64,000 nt of DNA from Phymatolithon calcareum (taxonomy: Eukaryota > Rhodophyta > Florideophyceae > Hapalidiales), in assembly GCA_977006965.1 (NCBI GenBank), contig OZ345378.1, positions 1,426,001 through 1,490,000 on the forward strand, in the 5' to 3' direction. Shown here in pieces: positions 30,585 through 42,481 of the stretch. A model generated the notes under the pieces. That model did no database searches. It saw nothing but the letters and a program-made list of their open reading frames with translations, and was not told where the DNA came from. Both the position numbers and the translations under genes were made by a program. The number at the start of each line of letters is the position of its first letter. Positions within the stretch are counted from its first letter, which is position 1.

Positions 30585-31469
30585 GAGCCCTGTAACCTGT
30601 ACTGTACTCCTACCCACAAGTCTGTCATCAATTCTCTCATCTTCAATCTTTCTTTCGTTCTTGCTTTCGAGTTTTCAGACCTACTACTTGTAGTGCACTT
30701 ATCATCTTGGAGGCATGTAGAATGTCCTGCGGCGTAGACCCATTTTGTCGCTTGCGTCAACCGTCCGTGCCTTCTTTCGCAGGGACTTTACTCTCTTAAT
30801 TCCGATTTCGACCAGTCCTGTGGCACACCACCACAGGGCGGAATTCTATGTGTCTGACCGACTCGACTTCAAATCTTGCATGACAGTAATGTAACCACGT
30901 CCTCTCACGCTCCTCCTCCCTCTGCAATAAATTTTGGAGTGCCTCATTCTTCCATTACGTATGCCCCATCGGTACCAACAATTCCAGGAAAACTATGTCA
31001 CCAACGATTGATTCCGGGGTTGGTGTGTGTCAATTCATCGATGTGTAGCAGTACACGGAGGACAAGGAATATCGGGAACACAAGATTCCCGCTATTGACG
31101 CTCTATTACGTGAGGGTCTTGACCTCCTCAGCTGCTGTTCTTGTCGATACTTCCGAAGTGCTGTATTTTTGCATCTACCGAGTTAAGTTGTGTTTCTTCC
31201 TTTGTTGTTCAGATAGCTTCAACGATTCGGAGCCGAGGACGAGAGCTGAAACCACAGAAGAGGCAAAATGACGACATCACAGACCTGCAGATAGCTGTTC
31301 ATCAGTTACTCCCGAATCCTTGTCAAGTCTCTGAAAACGAGAACAGTTAATTTTGAAGTGGTGGTTAAAAAGCGATTTCCATGTCCGCAGTGCCCTACTC
31401 CAAGACGGTGATGCGCATTCTTTTCTCTAGGTCTTCATCTAGAAGCATAATTCTCTCAATTTGCTCTTT

Positions 31470-32110
31470 AGTGGCTTTTTTGCATTTTTCACCAGCTTGT
31501 CTGCGAGCGATCCGTAACAGGATACGATCCTCAGGATGGGACAGGCTTTCCGTGATGCAGCAGCAAAAGTATGAATCTCCGGGTTGCGGTCGTTCCGGGA
31601 GCTAGTTGCATGTCGTGACGCGAACCGCGGGGATCCTGTGCAGAGTGTGTGTTTGCATTGCACCTCAGGAAGATCTTTACCTGTGCTGGGCACTATGCTA
31701 ATACACTATTTAGCATCAAGTGTGTACTTGCGGATGCGGCAGAATGGAGATTGCAATTTTCCAATCCCGTTGTCTTGTCTCTTTCAAAAGGGCGGCGGAT
31801 TCGACGATGAACAGTTGTCTACGCACTAAGCCTTAGCCCGAGTGGATCAGCGGAGCCTAGCATATATGTGCGATTAGAGGCACTGACGTCGTAAGTCCGA
31901 CAAAATCCGATCGCAAAGAAACGGCCAAGCACCTGATTTTACGCTGCGGTGGCCGTTCCGTCTCTAGAGTGGGTACAGAAACCGTAGAGGAACTATGCCG
32001 CGAGAAATCCATAGCCATACTCAAATTTTTGAACAATGAGAAGATATTGCAGAACAGCTCTAGGCGCTCAGGTTTCGTGTGCGCAATCTTTCCGCAAGAA
32101 AGAAAGAAAA
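31470..32110 (+). pseudogene. LINE-like reverse transcriptase 3' relic, copy 1
   Basis: Two homologous blocks match the better preserved copy at 47.5-47.86 kb. The first is FLHFSPACLRAIRNRIRS at about 31478-31535. The second is KETAKHLILRC followed about 15 residues later by ETVEELCREK and ILKFLNNEKIL at 31915-32055. They read in one frame each, separated by about 370 bp of unrelated or rearranged sequence. The relic ends in a (GAAA)n tail at about 32095-32108. The KET-x2-HLIL-x-C pattern is the C-terminal zinc-binding-like block that follows the reverse transcriptase of many non-LTR elements. No catalytic RT domain remains. Confidence 0.6.
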
Positions 32111-32699
32111 CAGCGGAGGAAACTGCTACGACACTGGTCCGACCCTGTACAGTTTTCCACTCTTAACTCCATTCATTAAGGAAAGCAGTTGTGCGGCTTC
32201 AGTGAGAATACGACATGCAGTGTGCCTATTACAGAAGCGGCGCAAGTTGAGCGAGTTTTCTGAGCTGGAGCTGAAGATTGTCATGCGGCGTGTGAAATGC
32301 AGAATGGAGAGACCGATATCTTTCCACGATGGGGTACCAGAAAAAAGCAGATGTAATCTCAAAATACTGGAAAGTCTAGAACGAACTGATCTGAGCTGAT
32401 CGATCAAAGGCGCTCAGCTTTGAAATATCCACAACAAAGGCGCTAAGAAAAATTCCGGACGCGTGCTGCGAACGTAGCAAGCCGGAACACCCTTGCCAGA
32501 AGCAGTATTCCCCCGTATGACTGCATCGTGTATGTGAATTTCCGAAAGCATAAAATTATTTACTCTCTGCTCGATCTACCTGGCCTCGGGCAGTTGCAGT
32601 GGTTTGAAGAGAACATCTTGCCAGAACCGAGGCTAGTTTCCCCCACGTCCTGCCTTGAGACGTAAAACCCAATGTTTTTCATGAACACGTTAGACTTCA

Positions 32700-32935
32700 T
32701 CATGTTGGTGTACCCCGCGTGACACATAAACGTGGTCTAATTTCCCCCCTCGAGACCCCTCAGGGGACCAGAGGTGGGTTTTTGTAGATCCCCGAACCGT
32801 GGAACATCCACCAGAAGAAACTCTTCAACCGGACAGAAATAAGCCAAATTTTCTTGGCACTCGAAAAGTTGCCCCAAGCGTCAGCAGATGCGTGGGTAAC
32901 TTTTAAATAAAAATCTACTATTCTTCTTCTTCATG
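32700..32935 (+). repeat. Dispersed repeat with (CTT)n tail, copy B
   Basis: This is the reverse complement of 60380-60560 with high identity, especially over GTAACTTTTAAATAAAAATC, followed by a (TTC)n run. It includes GACCAGAGGTGGGTTTTTGTA, also shared. It is the 3' part of a transposon-like family whose coding end is seen in copies A and C. It ends at the CTT run, like a retroposon tail. Confidence 0.75.
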
Positions 32936-33639
32936 TTCGTGTACGTCTCCTTCTGGATTGATGCATGCTTCCGCGTCTTCATTCCAATTTTTAAGCAGCA
33001 TTGTGTGCAAGAGCGCCCCCTAATTCCTCTGTCGGAAATGAGGAGGTCAGCCTATTCAACAATGATTTATCGGTCATCTTCAACCGTACGAACTGCGCAA
33101 GCCTGAGGATTTGGCAAGGTTCATTGCCGCCCAATGAGGAACTTCATCAAACTCAAACATAACATCCACCTCTACGTGAACAAAATGTGACCCACAATGC
33201 TGTCTAATCTTGCAATCTTTCATCTCAGTCTGCAGAACAATTTGACCCCCGACACAGCACAATACTGCGTCACTCCTTATGCATCATCAGAGCAGGGCAG
33301 CTTACATCGTGTATCATACTTTTCGTATCACATTGAGGAAGAAGAAAATCATCTGGAGACGCAACTTTTCCTTTGCCATAGGACCATGGGCAGAAGATCA
33401 GTGATGGCATTGGCTTGGACACATACTCCGCACGGTTCGCCAAGTGCTACTCCAGTGCGTCAAACCAACCCCGGAATCACTTTCGGCGACGTGCAGAACC
33501 TAAACGTACAAACAGCTCTACATATTCCAAAGGATAGAATAGAATGGAGAAAACTTAGACCCTTGAAGCGCTGCTAACCTCACTTGGGGGAATTGCAGGT
33601 TACAATACAATAGGACCATGGCTTGTGTGCGTAAGGATT

Positions 33640-34110
33640 TTCGAATAGTGGGTGAGACCCAGTTTGGTGGGGTGCCAACCCCCACCTCGGGACCATAATC
33701 CGGCCTCGAGCGGGGACTTTACTCCACTGTCGTGAGTCACGCGGAGTCAGCTGAACTTGACTCAAGAGGCATCGGTTGAGCAATGGCGATTCAGATTGTC
33801 GGCTCGCTCTTGACTGCCTGAAACATGAAGAGAATTTTGTCGAGTGCTCTGCTTCGAAGGTACTTGCCTCTGATGATAGCTTATCTTTCGACAGCCCTGT
33901 CTCACACTATCTTGATTAGCCTCGTTTTTCCTGTCCGTTCAAAGAACTTCGAGGTATTCCTCTTCGGGTACATACCTAATGGCCATTTGATGGATAAGCT
34001 TCTATACCTGTTCGACTTGAAGCACAAGTGCGGCGGATTGTCACCTTGGCGTGCGGAATAGGGCATTTTCCCGGCTTTCGGCTTTAGCGACTGCTTCAAG
34101 AATCTGATCA
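33640..34110 (-). pseudogene. Dispersed repeat, copy C with coding relic
   Basis: On the minus strand this matches copy A (60.6-60.9 kb) in both coding and 3' flanking parts. The peptide RALDKILFMFQAV corresponds to RALDELLTMFQAV of copy A. It is followed by a related 3' untranslated stretch (GTCCCGAGGTGG). A stop codon and frame changes upstream show it is degraded. The (CTT)n end is not present here. Confidence 0.6.
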
Positions 34111-35857
34111 CATTGAGTGAAACTTCCAGGAGAGCGAGGAATCTGGGTCTTGAGTGAGTGTTAAATTCCGTAAAAATCCCTCCGAGTCCAATCTGTTTAT
34201 GCTTTTGGCGACATTTTTTAAAATGTGAGCCAATGCACGCTGCGATTGCACCCGGTCGATGTTTGCATTCACATCATGCTAATTCGAACTCTAGCGACTG
34301 CATTAGGGGCCGTGCTTGCTTTCACCCCCCAGCAACAGTGCACCGAGCGGATCGTTGTTGGTGCACAATATTGCAGGAAGCACTTGATCACCAGCTTTAG
34401 TGAAAATTTGAGCAATCTTAAAAGATATTGACATGTCAGAAGGAACATCACCGCCGATTTCGCCGACATAATTTGCACCTGTAGCGCAGAAATTAAGAGA
34501 CGTGGGCTTCCCAAATAGCGTCCAGATCTCCCAGGAAACCGTACATGTGGAAGGCAACAGGGTCCCATTTGAACGACCCAGCCACAACACCCTTGAGAGA
34601 GCATATCTTCCCCTGATGCAGACAGGGTATCTCCTTTCCTTGCGTGGCCACAAAAAGACCACGCTTTCACTACGACCTCCCCCTGACGAGCAGCAGCACA
34701 GTTAATATACAGTATCTAGCTGCGAACAGCTTATTGTCAAAACGATCTTCGTGGGTACCATGCCGAAGCATAGTAGTGTAAACCTGGCCTCAGCGACGGG
34801 GCCAATCGCGCGAAGGCAGCAAACTTCGGAATCGAAATTTGATCTACATCTCCATACGGGTCGGTATCCACCAACCTTCACAGAGTTTTTCAGAGCCTCT
34901 GAGGCGTCACGGCAAACTGATTATGGTGCTCCGGGACAATCCGTCCTGTGGCATTGGAGCACGTACCAGTATAACAGCTTTTTCTCTATTTTTCCGAACT
35001 AGTTACATTGCCTATCCAGCAGGCTGAATAACCATAAGTTACGTTTATTTACGGTGCGCTTTCGTAACAATGGGGCCATGGTGAACACGACCTCTCCTAG
35101 ATCTGGGCGAGGGCTATTAGAGATTCCGAGGCTCCTGTCGGCCTCCAGGTACCTAGGATAACCACCATCGCCATGGATCCGTGAAAACTACAGCACTTGT
35201 TAATCAGAATTAGAATTTTGGACATCATTCGTCCTATTTTTAAAGAAATTTCAAACTTGACCAATAGGATACAGTAGAGATAGTAAGCATCGAGGAAACC
35301 AGTTTAAAAATTCTCAGTTTCATCATAAGATTTTGCCACAAATCGTAAAAAGAGGTCTATGAGCTGGGATCGATTTTTGATCTGGGATTATCCTGGGTTC
35401 CTTCCATGACTCGTGTGAGCCAAGCGCTGGGGACCACTTCGCCAGCATTTTGGAGCATGGAAAAAGAATCACGTGGAAGGCACAGCCGGGATCCTGGCGG
35501 AGGTAGATACAGGCTACCAGGAAAGTTTGCGTACGTTTATTAAGTTTTATTCTGATGAAATTTACCTTGTGTCAAACCTTATACACAAGAGCCGTGAATC
35601 CACAAGGTTTGCGGACTTAGTTTTGACCAGGAGGAAAATATCGTATTCTCTGTCAGGACTCTTCCTGATGAAGTAAAGTGGCAGGCAGTCGATGCAATAA
35701 GGCATTGAGCCTAATTCTACGCTCTCGGAGCTTTCCAGAGCTTTCCCGAACATGAAGAGCCTTTCCAGACGTTCCATGAAATCAATGCTTGGATCAACCT
35801 CATGGAGGGTATCAGAATCTAAGAAGAAAGATCAGAAATCGTCAAAAATAAGCTCAT

Positions 35858-35890
35858 CATGAATGTACAAGATGATCTTGTACATTCATG
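35858..35890. repeat. Perfect 16-bp-stem palindrome
   Basis: CATGAATGTACAAGAT, one G, then ATCTTGTACATTCATG form a 33-nt perfect inverted repeat with a single central base. It lies in non-coding DNA, about 530 bp before the Cys-rich gene. It could extrude as a cruciform or be a binding site. Confidence 0.85.
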
Positions 35891-36416
35891 CCCAATGCCC
35901 CTGATCAATTTTTCGGTCTTTGAAAGAGTTTGATAAATTCATGCTCCGAATTACTGAACTGTCTATCTTGTGGTTGTCTTTGTCCCAGAATTTCGTGTTC
36001 ATTCGATTTCGACTTCCAAACCAGGGTTCATTCAGATTGCATTCGATACTCAAATGCATTGAATCTCAGAATTGTCCTTAAACGAAGAATATGCCGTTGT
36101 CCCGTTGCTATTCGTAATCTTTGGAGTAGAGCGTTCTGATCCGACGGTTCAGGGTTCTCTCGATGAAAAGACTGAGTGGTCCATGATCATTTCCATAAAT
36201 TCGTCCATGTTGTTTCTTGTCTTCAGGACAGAAGCTCCCTCTACCTTGCAGTTTGATCTATTAGCTCGGTGAAAATCAGCATAAATATCGCATTACCACC
36301 GAGTTTCTTCGACACTTGCCAGGAATAAGTAGATCATTCTCCCATACGAGTCAAACTCTGTGTCTAGATCCAGGAACTTCAGCTTTCACCACGGATCATC
36401 GTCAATTTATAGTCCA

Positions 36417-37544
36417 ATGTTCCTCAACAACAGTATATTGTTTTATCTTCTACTGCAGACAATTCTTCTTACTGGGGTCATCGCTGTCCCAGTTGTGGAC
36501 AATGAAAATCTCCACCACGCATCGAAAGTGGGAACTCATTTGAAGGCTGCAAAAAGATGCAGCTTTGAGTCGGATTGCAAGACAAATCTTAACGTATCTC
36601 TGACGTGTAAAGTTGGCAAATGTGTGTCAACTGACCTGGGTCGCCCATGTAACACATCAGCTCAGTGTACAATGCTGTCCACGTGCAACGCATATGGGCG
36701 ATGTGTGACTAGGGACGTGTTTAATCCATGCACCCTCTCCACAAACTGTGCCCCGCATCTCACATGCATCAAGGGCATGTGTGCCCCTGGATCCCTTGGA
36801 GAGAACTGTCTCTCTCCGATGAATTGCTTAACTGGATTAACTTGCAGTATCAAAACGGCCCAATGCGTCCGTGGCACTCTTCAACAGAGATGTCTCGAGA
36901 AATCCAATTGTGAGAAGAAACTAATTTGTAGTCCGTTGACGCACAGGTGCGCAAAAGGTAAGAGCAATCCGCCAATTTTGCATTATTGCTTTTGTGTCGT
37001 CCCTAATATGGCCCGGAAGTCTAACAACATTGGAATCCCTTCTTCTTCACTCTCCTCTTCTCTGTCTACAGAACTATCGCTTACCAAGATCATCAACGAT
37101 CTCCTTAATGTCACAAATGACTGTATCGGATCGTCATCGCACGTGCGTGGAGTTCGTTTCGAGGATATCGTTCATTCTTCAGGTCATCTTCGCATGCAGT
37201 GGCACATACTGCGTTACCTACTTGGACTTCGTAAACGAGCGGTGGAAATGGTGTGCGCACAAGATGATCATTCCAGGATTTGCACCACAAGCCAACACGT
37301 GGTTTGGCTGAGAGGGAAGTATATGACAATGGCAAATTATTGCAAAGTTTCCCAGAATTGTTTCACGAGCCGCGACGTTCCATTCAATTTCAAAGCAAAT
37401 TGTGGTCAACACGTGTCAGTGACTTCCGATTTTCAAGTTACTCAGCATATCCAAAGTCACGAGGAGTCTGCTTTGGATGCCGTTACTCGAGAATGCCGTC
37501 AGATAAGTGCCAGGCCTTTGGTATGGTACATGAGGACATTGTAG
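36417..37544 (+). CDS. Secreted Cys-rich repeat protein, probable two exons
   Basis: The chosen start, ATG 36417, opens directly into a signal peptide (NSILFYLLLQTILLTGVIA). An array of Cys-rich modules of about 27-30 residues follows, with the pattern C-x5-C-x(8-9)-C-x3-G-x-C and G-x2-C linkers (CVSTDLGRPC, CVTRDVFNPC, CAPGSLGENC, CVRGTLQQRC), resembling EB/Dickkopf-like disulfide repeats. A consensus intron is present: GTAAGA at 36958, a CTAAC branch site and a pyrimidine-rich tract ending CTACAG at 37071. Its 114-bp length keeps the frame whether or not it is spliced. Exon 2 encodes about 157 less conserved residues with no module. The protein (337 aa spliced) is probably extracellular; function unknown. 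The exon 2 frame is uncertain because another frame is also open. Confidence 0.65.
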   Translation: MFLNNSILFYLLLQTILLTGVIAVPVVDNENLHHASKVGTHLKAAKRCSFESDCKTNLNVSLTCKVGKCVSTDLGRPCNTSAQCTMLSTCNAYGRCVTRDVFNPCTLSTNCAPHLTCIKGMCAPGSLGENCLSPMNCLTGLTCSIKTAQCVRGTLQQRCLEKSNCEKKLICSPLTHRCAKGKSNPPILHYCFCVVPNMARKSNNIGIPSSSLSSSLSTELSLTKIINDLLNVTNDCIGSSSHVRGVRFEDIVHSSGHLRMQWHILRYLLGLRKRAVEMVCAQDDHSRICTTSQHVVWLRGKYMTMANYCKVSQNCFTSRDVPFNFKANCGQHVSVTSDFQVTQHIQSHEESALDAVTRECRQISARPLVWYMRTL

Positions 37545-37720
37545 TTCTCCCGGCTTAAGCTATGATATTTGCCTTTCTGCTTAGCACACTATTTATCGTT
37601 AAGCGTTATATATTTTAAGCCCACAAGACCTGGAAAAAAAGGCAGACAAACTTAGATTCTGACGTTTAGTAGTGAAAACACTGATGATGAGCGATTCCCT
37701 AATTTCTCAAATCTATGTAC

Positions 37721-39199
37721 CTACACAGACATTGCAAACTCTCTCACAGTACAGACTAACGTCCGCAAGTTCACAAGAACGATTTGACCACTCTCTCGGA
37801 ATTTTGGCACCGCGACTAACCTGCACTGCACGTCATCAACCATCACGGGTTCAGTTTTCATCTCTTGTTTCCCGCCAGCACTTTGGGTCTTATTTTTGTA
37901 CACGCGACTGGCAAATTCGGTTTGATTCCCCGCAAAGAAAATATGCGGACTCTCGGTCAACACAAAAGGGTCATCCTTTGAAAAAGGATATGATCCCAAT
38001 GTATCAGGACAAGTCGGAGAAATGTGTCGACTATCCAGCATAGTCTCCAACACATCCAGAATCCCATCCCCACAACAATCGCTCTTATCAGTCTGCTTCC
38101 CTTCCTCCTTGGCATCCGCATTCGGCAGCTCGCCATACAACATAAAATCGGAGACAGGTTGTCCAGATGTACCGAGCACAAAGCGACCCTCGACCTCGCA
38201 CGAGAGCGGATTCGTAGCCCTATGCACGTTCGAACCGCGTGATGCACTTGGAAGCAGACATCGATGGATAGCTTGCTGCGGCATGAGATAATTCACAGGG
38301 TCGTTCTCCCCAGGCATGACTGCAACGGGCATGACGCTCGCAGCAGCGGTGAGAAAGCGATCCACTTCCACGATAGGCTCCGCCACGGTCATTTTCTGAT
38401 CATCAGTGACAGCGCGCTGCGTATTCCTGATGCACGCGGCGACACCTTCACCGCGCTTTGGAGCCGTGATGAGATTTCCAGCGACGATGAGTTGAACAAT
38501 GGCGGCGCAATCAGTAGCATCCTTGTCATCGCCAACATTACCCTTGAGAAATTCAAGTAATAATTCGATACTAAGTAATCCATTCAAATCACCACCGAGT
38601 TCAATACCGGACACGAACGCGATGAAGGCGTCTGCAGGTAGCGCGGTGAGGGGACGTTGCGGAGATGAACCAATGGACGTAACGTCTGTGACGACAAAGC
38701 AGCCAGATTCAAGACTTTCGAATCCACGTACGGCAAGTACAATACCTGTGGTGAAAACGCGGGTGCGGTTTGGAATTTGAGTTATGTCGAGATTGCAACG
38801 TCCGTTTTCGTCCTCGATGATTAGTTTGTCGGAGGCGCTGGAATACGGGGTTGTGGAGCGATTTGGTGGCGGTGGGATGAGCATGTTTGTGACGGTGTTG
38901 TATTGATATAGAATACTTGGTTTCGCAATCATTTCGCGGAATATTATGCCGACGACGGCGGTTTGTTTTTCGTCTTCGTCAGCGCGGATGTCCACGATAC
39001 GATTGGCATATTTGAATGATTCTGTTGGTTTGCCCCAGCGCGCATGTGCAGCGGCCATGGCCGGGTCGCGAAGAGCGCAAAGACGACAAAAGTAGAGTTG
39101 GGCATATTGCGGGGCGTAGTTTTGCTTGTCGATGACGAACTTTTTGGAGGAGGAGAAATCAAGCGATAGCTCTTTCCGCACCGGCTGATGCTCCAGCAT
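37721..39199 (-). CDS. POLD2: DNA polymerase delta small subunit (POLD2/Cdc1/Pol31)
   Basis: This 492-aa intronless protein is the B-subunit of the replicative lagging-strand polymerase, bridging the catalytic subunit to the C subunit. The N-terminal OB-fold region has the family block YAPQYAQLYFCRL and RIVDIRADE...VGIIFREM. The C-terminal inactive calcineurin-like phosphoesterase domain has VFTTGIVLAVRG, VTDVTSIG, AFVSGIELGGD, VMPGENDPVNYLMPQQ and the terminal block PHIFFAGNQ, in the order seen in yeast and human homologues. The catalytic metal residues of true phosphoesterases are replaced, as in the family. Length agrees with the usual 450-490 aa. The start is the first ATG. It is convergent with the Cys-rich gene, 176 bp apart. 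Confidence 0.95.
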   Translation of the reverse strand: MLEHQPVRKELSLDFSSSKKFVIDKQNYAPQYAQLYFCRLCALRDPAMAAAHARWGKPTESFKYANRIVDIRADEDEKQTAVVGIIFREMIAKPSILYQYNTVTNMLIPPPPNRSTTPYSSASDKLIIEDENGRCNLDITQIPNRTRVFTTGIVLAVRGFESLESGCFVVTDVTSIGSSPQRPLTALPADAFIAFVSGIELGGDLNGLLSIELLLEFLKGNVGDDKDATDCAAIVQLIVAGNLITAPKRGEGVAACIRNTQRAVTDDQKMTVAEPIVEVDRFLTAAASVMPVAVMPGENDPVNYLMPQQAIHRCLLPSASRGSNVHRATNPLSCEVEGRFVLGTSGQPVSDFMLYGELPNADAKEEGKQTDKSDCCGDGILDVLETMLDSRHISPTCPDTLGSYPFSKDDPFVLTESPHIFFAGNQTEFASRVYKNKTQSAGGKQEMKTEPVMVDDVQCRLVAVPKFRESGQIVLVNLRTLVCTVREFAMSV

Positions 39200-39516
39200 T
39201 GTGGGGCTTGAGGGGACAATAGAGGTACTTCGGAGATGGTGGCAGGATCAAGCAATAGATTGTAAGCTCTTTGAGTTGCGATGAGAAGGACGATTTGAGG
39301 TTAGAGCATTGATTGGCCATAATTGGCGGGAAAGCTATGAATGCGTGAGTATGATGTCTGTGTATGCGATAAAGGGGTATTCAAATTTATGTCAAAGGGT
39401 ACGACTCGTGCACGACAAAGACACGGCGTTCACAAGGGTTGGCAAGTGTAAACAAAAATGAACAGCGTGCATGGCAGTACAGCATCTAAAGTTTACTGTT
39501 CTAGCGGAAGTAAAAA

Positions 39517-39530
39517 GTACAGTACTGTAC
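39517..39530. repeat. GTACAGTACTGTAC palindrome
   Basis: A 14-bp perfect palindrome, extended by a further TGTAC. It is a clear representative of the TACTGTA/TACAGTA family scattered over 28-49 kb. Confidence 0.8.
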
Positions 39531-42420
39531 TGTACCGGAAGCACAGCAGGGGCGGGGGCAGGGAAATGAGTTTAGATACGGTGGACATGAAGCTGTTCTT
39601 AAGAACTGCTATAAGTCAGTCCAGCACAGTTTTTGAAGATATTTGCTCGAATGGATATTCCCTGCGTGCCGTTACTTTCTTCTCGGTGCCATTCTCCACG
39701 CAGGACTGCAGTAGTGTACTATGATAGTACAGTGCACCATACTGTAGACTCAACACCGGTGCGCTATTCTAGAAATAAAACGAACATTCCTCCCCTGTTC
39801 GATTGGAGAACAGGATGCAGTCACTGTGTTGGTGCAATAGGGGCACAAGCTAAACTTAGCAACTTCAAAGGGAGAAACTAGGGACTCATAAGATGTAGTC
39901 TGCACTGGATTATAGAGACAGCAGTTAGTTGGAGATATCGTCTTTCGGCTTGAGAGGAAGTTCCGCTGCGTGAACAAGATACGTGTTAATACATTTCTTC
40001 GAGCATCTCTAGTTACGGGTCCCAGTGAGGGGTGGGGCTGATTTTGAGCAGCAGAGGCGTAGCTTCTTGTGGGACTCTTGCTTAATACCAGAATGGTTGG
40101 TGAAGCGTGCTACAGTACTGTAGATCAATCTCCGGGAACGTTATACATTTCATTGCAGTTGAGATCGTCAGTTGGTACTGTCCAGTATGGAGTTGGCGTT
40201 GGGTTTCGTACAGGAACCATATTCTCCACTTTCTGTTCCGTGCGGTTTGGTCACCCACTTTAATCCAGCGCTGCAGTCCGAAGGGGCTCAAAAATTCGTC
40301 TGCCAAGTATTTTTGGTGAGGTGCGAGCAAGCAAGCAAGTTAAATTTAGGTTGCACCATAGTGAGGTACTGCACAATGTTCTAGATCCAATAAATGTCGT
40401 CATCTCTTCGTCAGGAGGAGGTCCCGGGAGCAGACCTAGGAGCAGACCCGGGAGCAGGACTGTTGCTTCACACAAAGCATGGCAAGCATTGAGGAATGTA
40501 GGTTTTTCATTGGTAAAGTCGTCCACTGTTTGAGGCGACGTCATAGTTTCGATTATATCATACATATCACACGCTGTTTCTAACCGCAGTGTACGGTCAG
40601 AATTCTACACATGGTTGGCAATACAGTACAGTAGATGACCTGAATATGTATGTGCGTCGTAATGCAATTCGAGCGAGCATCGCGTCCACGGCTTCGGCGA
40701 GTGCGAGGGAATCGCCGACGGTTCACCCATGCGAGTCGCGACATGCATGGACTGCGGTAAGTTTATATGAACTGGGAGCTCAAAATGCATGCGATGCGAC
40801 ATTTGCTCATTGCTGGATCACACAGGTCTGGACATTGAAACCTCGCGCGGTGGTGTACACTGTTATGTATAGCTTTTCGCCGAGTCGGACGACGCTTCTG
40901 ACAGGGAATTGTTGGGACGGGGGCGCATTACATACAGTACATGGTTTCAGCCTCCGGAAGACTTTCCATGTTTATGCTTGAAGCACAGAAATTTGACGAC
41001 AATTGTCACTTACAAAAGCAAGACGAGTAGAAAGAGGACATCAGAACTGCACGGTACAGTACAGTATTCCACTTCCGTGCGATCCATCGTGGATACAGTA
41101 CGTTAACTTGAGAAGGTTACCAAAGAGAGCAGTCAGACGCTGGACAAATCGATCTAATCTTTCCTCTGCATCTTCTCATCACCATGGTGCTGATCACAAT
41201 CCCGCTGATGAGAAAAGTTCAGTACTTTAGTCAGGACCTCATGATATGAGCGTATGTTTCACCAACTGAGGGACGATCAAATCAGAAGCATTGCGGTGGC
41301 ACGACATAATTCTTGCCCTTTTGTTTCCTGCCCTGTTCGACACTTCGAAACTCGTTCTACAGTACAGTACACAAGCATCCACGGAAGCGGCAGGGGATGT
41401 CGCCAAGCCTCGAGAGGCCTCACCTGGAATGTGTTTCATTACGCGGGTCGATGGACGCACTAACCGTCAGGCCACGTGCCCAATTAGCTAGCGCTTGATG
41501 CCAATCTCGATATTCCTGATTGCGCCACTCGAAAGCCGTGGCTTCTCGATACCGTGAGGTCATTGAAACGACTGTGCAGCCCTCCAATGATTGGCCAGCC
41601 CATACACTGTGGAAGGACGGTGGACAGAGAGGTAACACTTGCATGGGCCCAATGGACACCACACTCATGGGCACAATTAAGCGTAAGCTTGTTTTTCTCC
41701 ATATTTCGATCACATTACAGTCCAACGACATGGACTACACGGCTTGCATTTTGAGCTTCCTTCAATTCTGTCCACCTAAACACGCTCTCTGACGACTACT
41801 GTATCATAATAATTTATGTTTGTTTTAACCTCTGGCAAGTTGTCTTACCGGCGAAAATGTCTCGTTTCGTTATCTTATGTCAGTCTGACAAATATTTAAC
41901 CAAATTGAGCACAGTCTGTGAGCTTGGAAGAGAACCTGTGCTGACTCGCAGCGTGATCGACAAGCGAGGAATGATTCCAATGTTCTCTACCAAGGTTGCG
42001 AAAAACAATTCGGAAAGAAAATCACAAAAAATTCAATCGCAAGTCAACGAAAATCTGAGACAATCCAAACAAATTCCAATTTCTCGAAAAAAAACTGTCA
42101 GAATACTACGGGTACACGACCAGCGATGTAAGTATTGTACAATAGCATGCAGCTGTATTATTCTCATGTGATGTTCTGGTTCACGTGTACGTATCAAACA
42201 TTGATGTTTTTTCGATTTTTCCACCGTCGAGCCTTCCTCCGCCCTCTTTTTGTCGTCGTGTAAAAATGCGCTGCTGTCTCTCTTCACGTTATATTTTCTC
42301 GTAATTTTTTCGTCCTTCCCGCACTCGTCAACAACGCTGGTGACTGGTTTAGTGGAAGGAATTTATCCCATTTCAACAAACGACACGCGTCGTGGCTCAA
42401 AAAACACGAACTCCACTTCG

Positions 42421-42430
42421 CTATATATAC
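42421..42430 (+). promoter_or_regulatory. TATA-like box upstream of bZIP1
   Basis: CTATATATAC lies 52 bp before the bZIP start codon in an otherwise mixed-composition leader, a plausible position for a TATA box with a short 5' UTR. Confidence 0.5.
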
Positions 42431-42481
42431 CGCTTCTGACCAGCGTGGCGTTGCTGCAACTCAACCTTTTGTACCCAACGA

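Larger units (their letters stand above)
32110..36416. other. Repeat-rich, gene-poor stretch
   Basis: Apart from the relics listed separately I see no supported gene. Overlapping minus-strand ORFs at 34269-34670 and 34303-34662 are long for non-coding DNA but show no motif and compete in frame. Perfect palindromes and microsatellite-like tails suggest small transposon debris. Confidence 0.45.
39200..42481. other. Intergenic DNA dense in TACTGTA/TACAGTA motifs
   Basis: No ORF here shows motifs. The stretch carries many copies of the heptamer TACAGTA or its complement, several fused into palindromes, for example GTACAGTACTGTAC at 39517-39530 and others near 40110, 40622, 41057 and 41359. The right end holds the bZIP promoter. 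Confidence 0.6.

Noticed and set aside
31825-31910. Possible tRNA-like stretch (CCCGAGTGGATCAGCGGAGCC)
   Set aside because: Resembles a D-arm only superficially; no T-loop GTTCRANNC box or acceptor stem can be paired.
34269-34670. Two overlapping minus-strand ORFs of 119 and 133 codons
   Set aside because: Competing frames over the same DNA, no motif; one has Cys/Trp content typical of chance ORFs.
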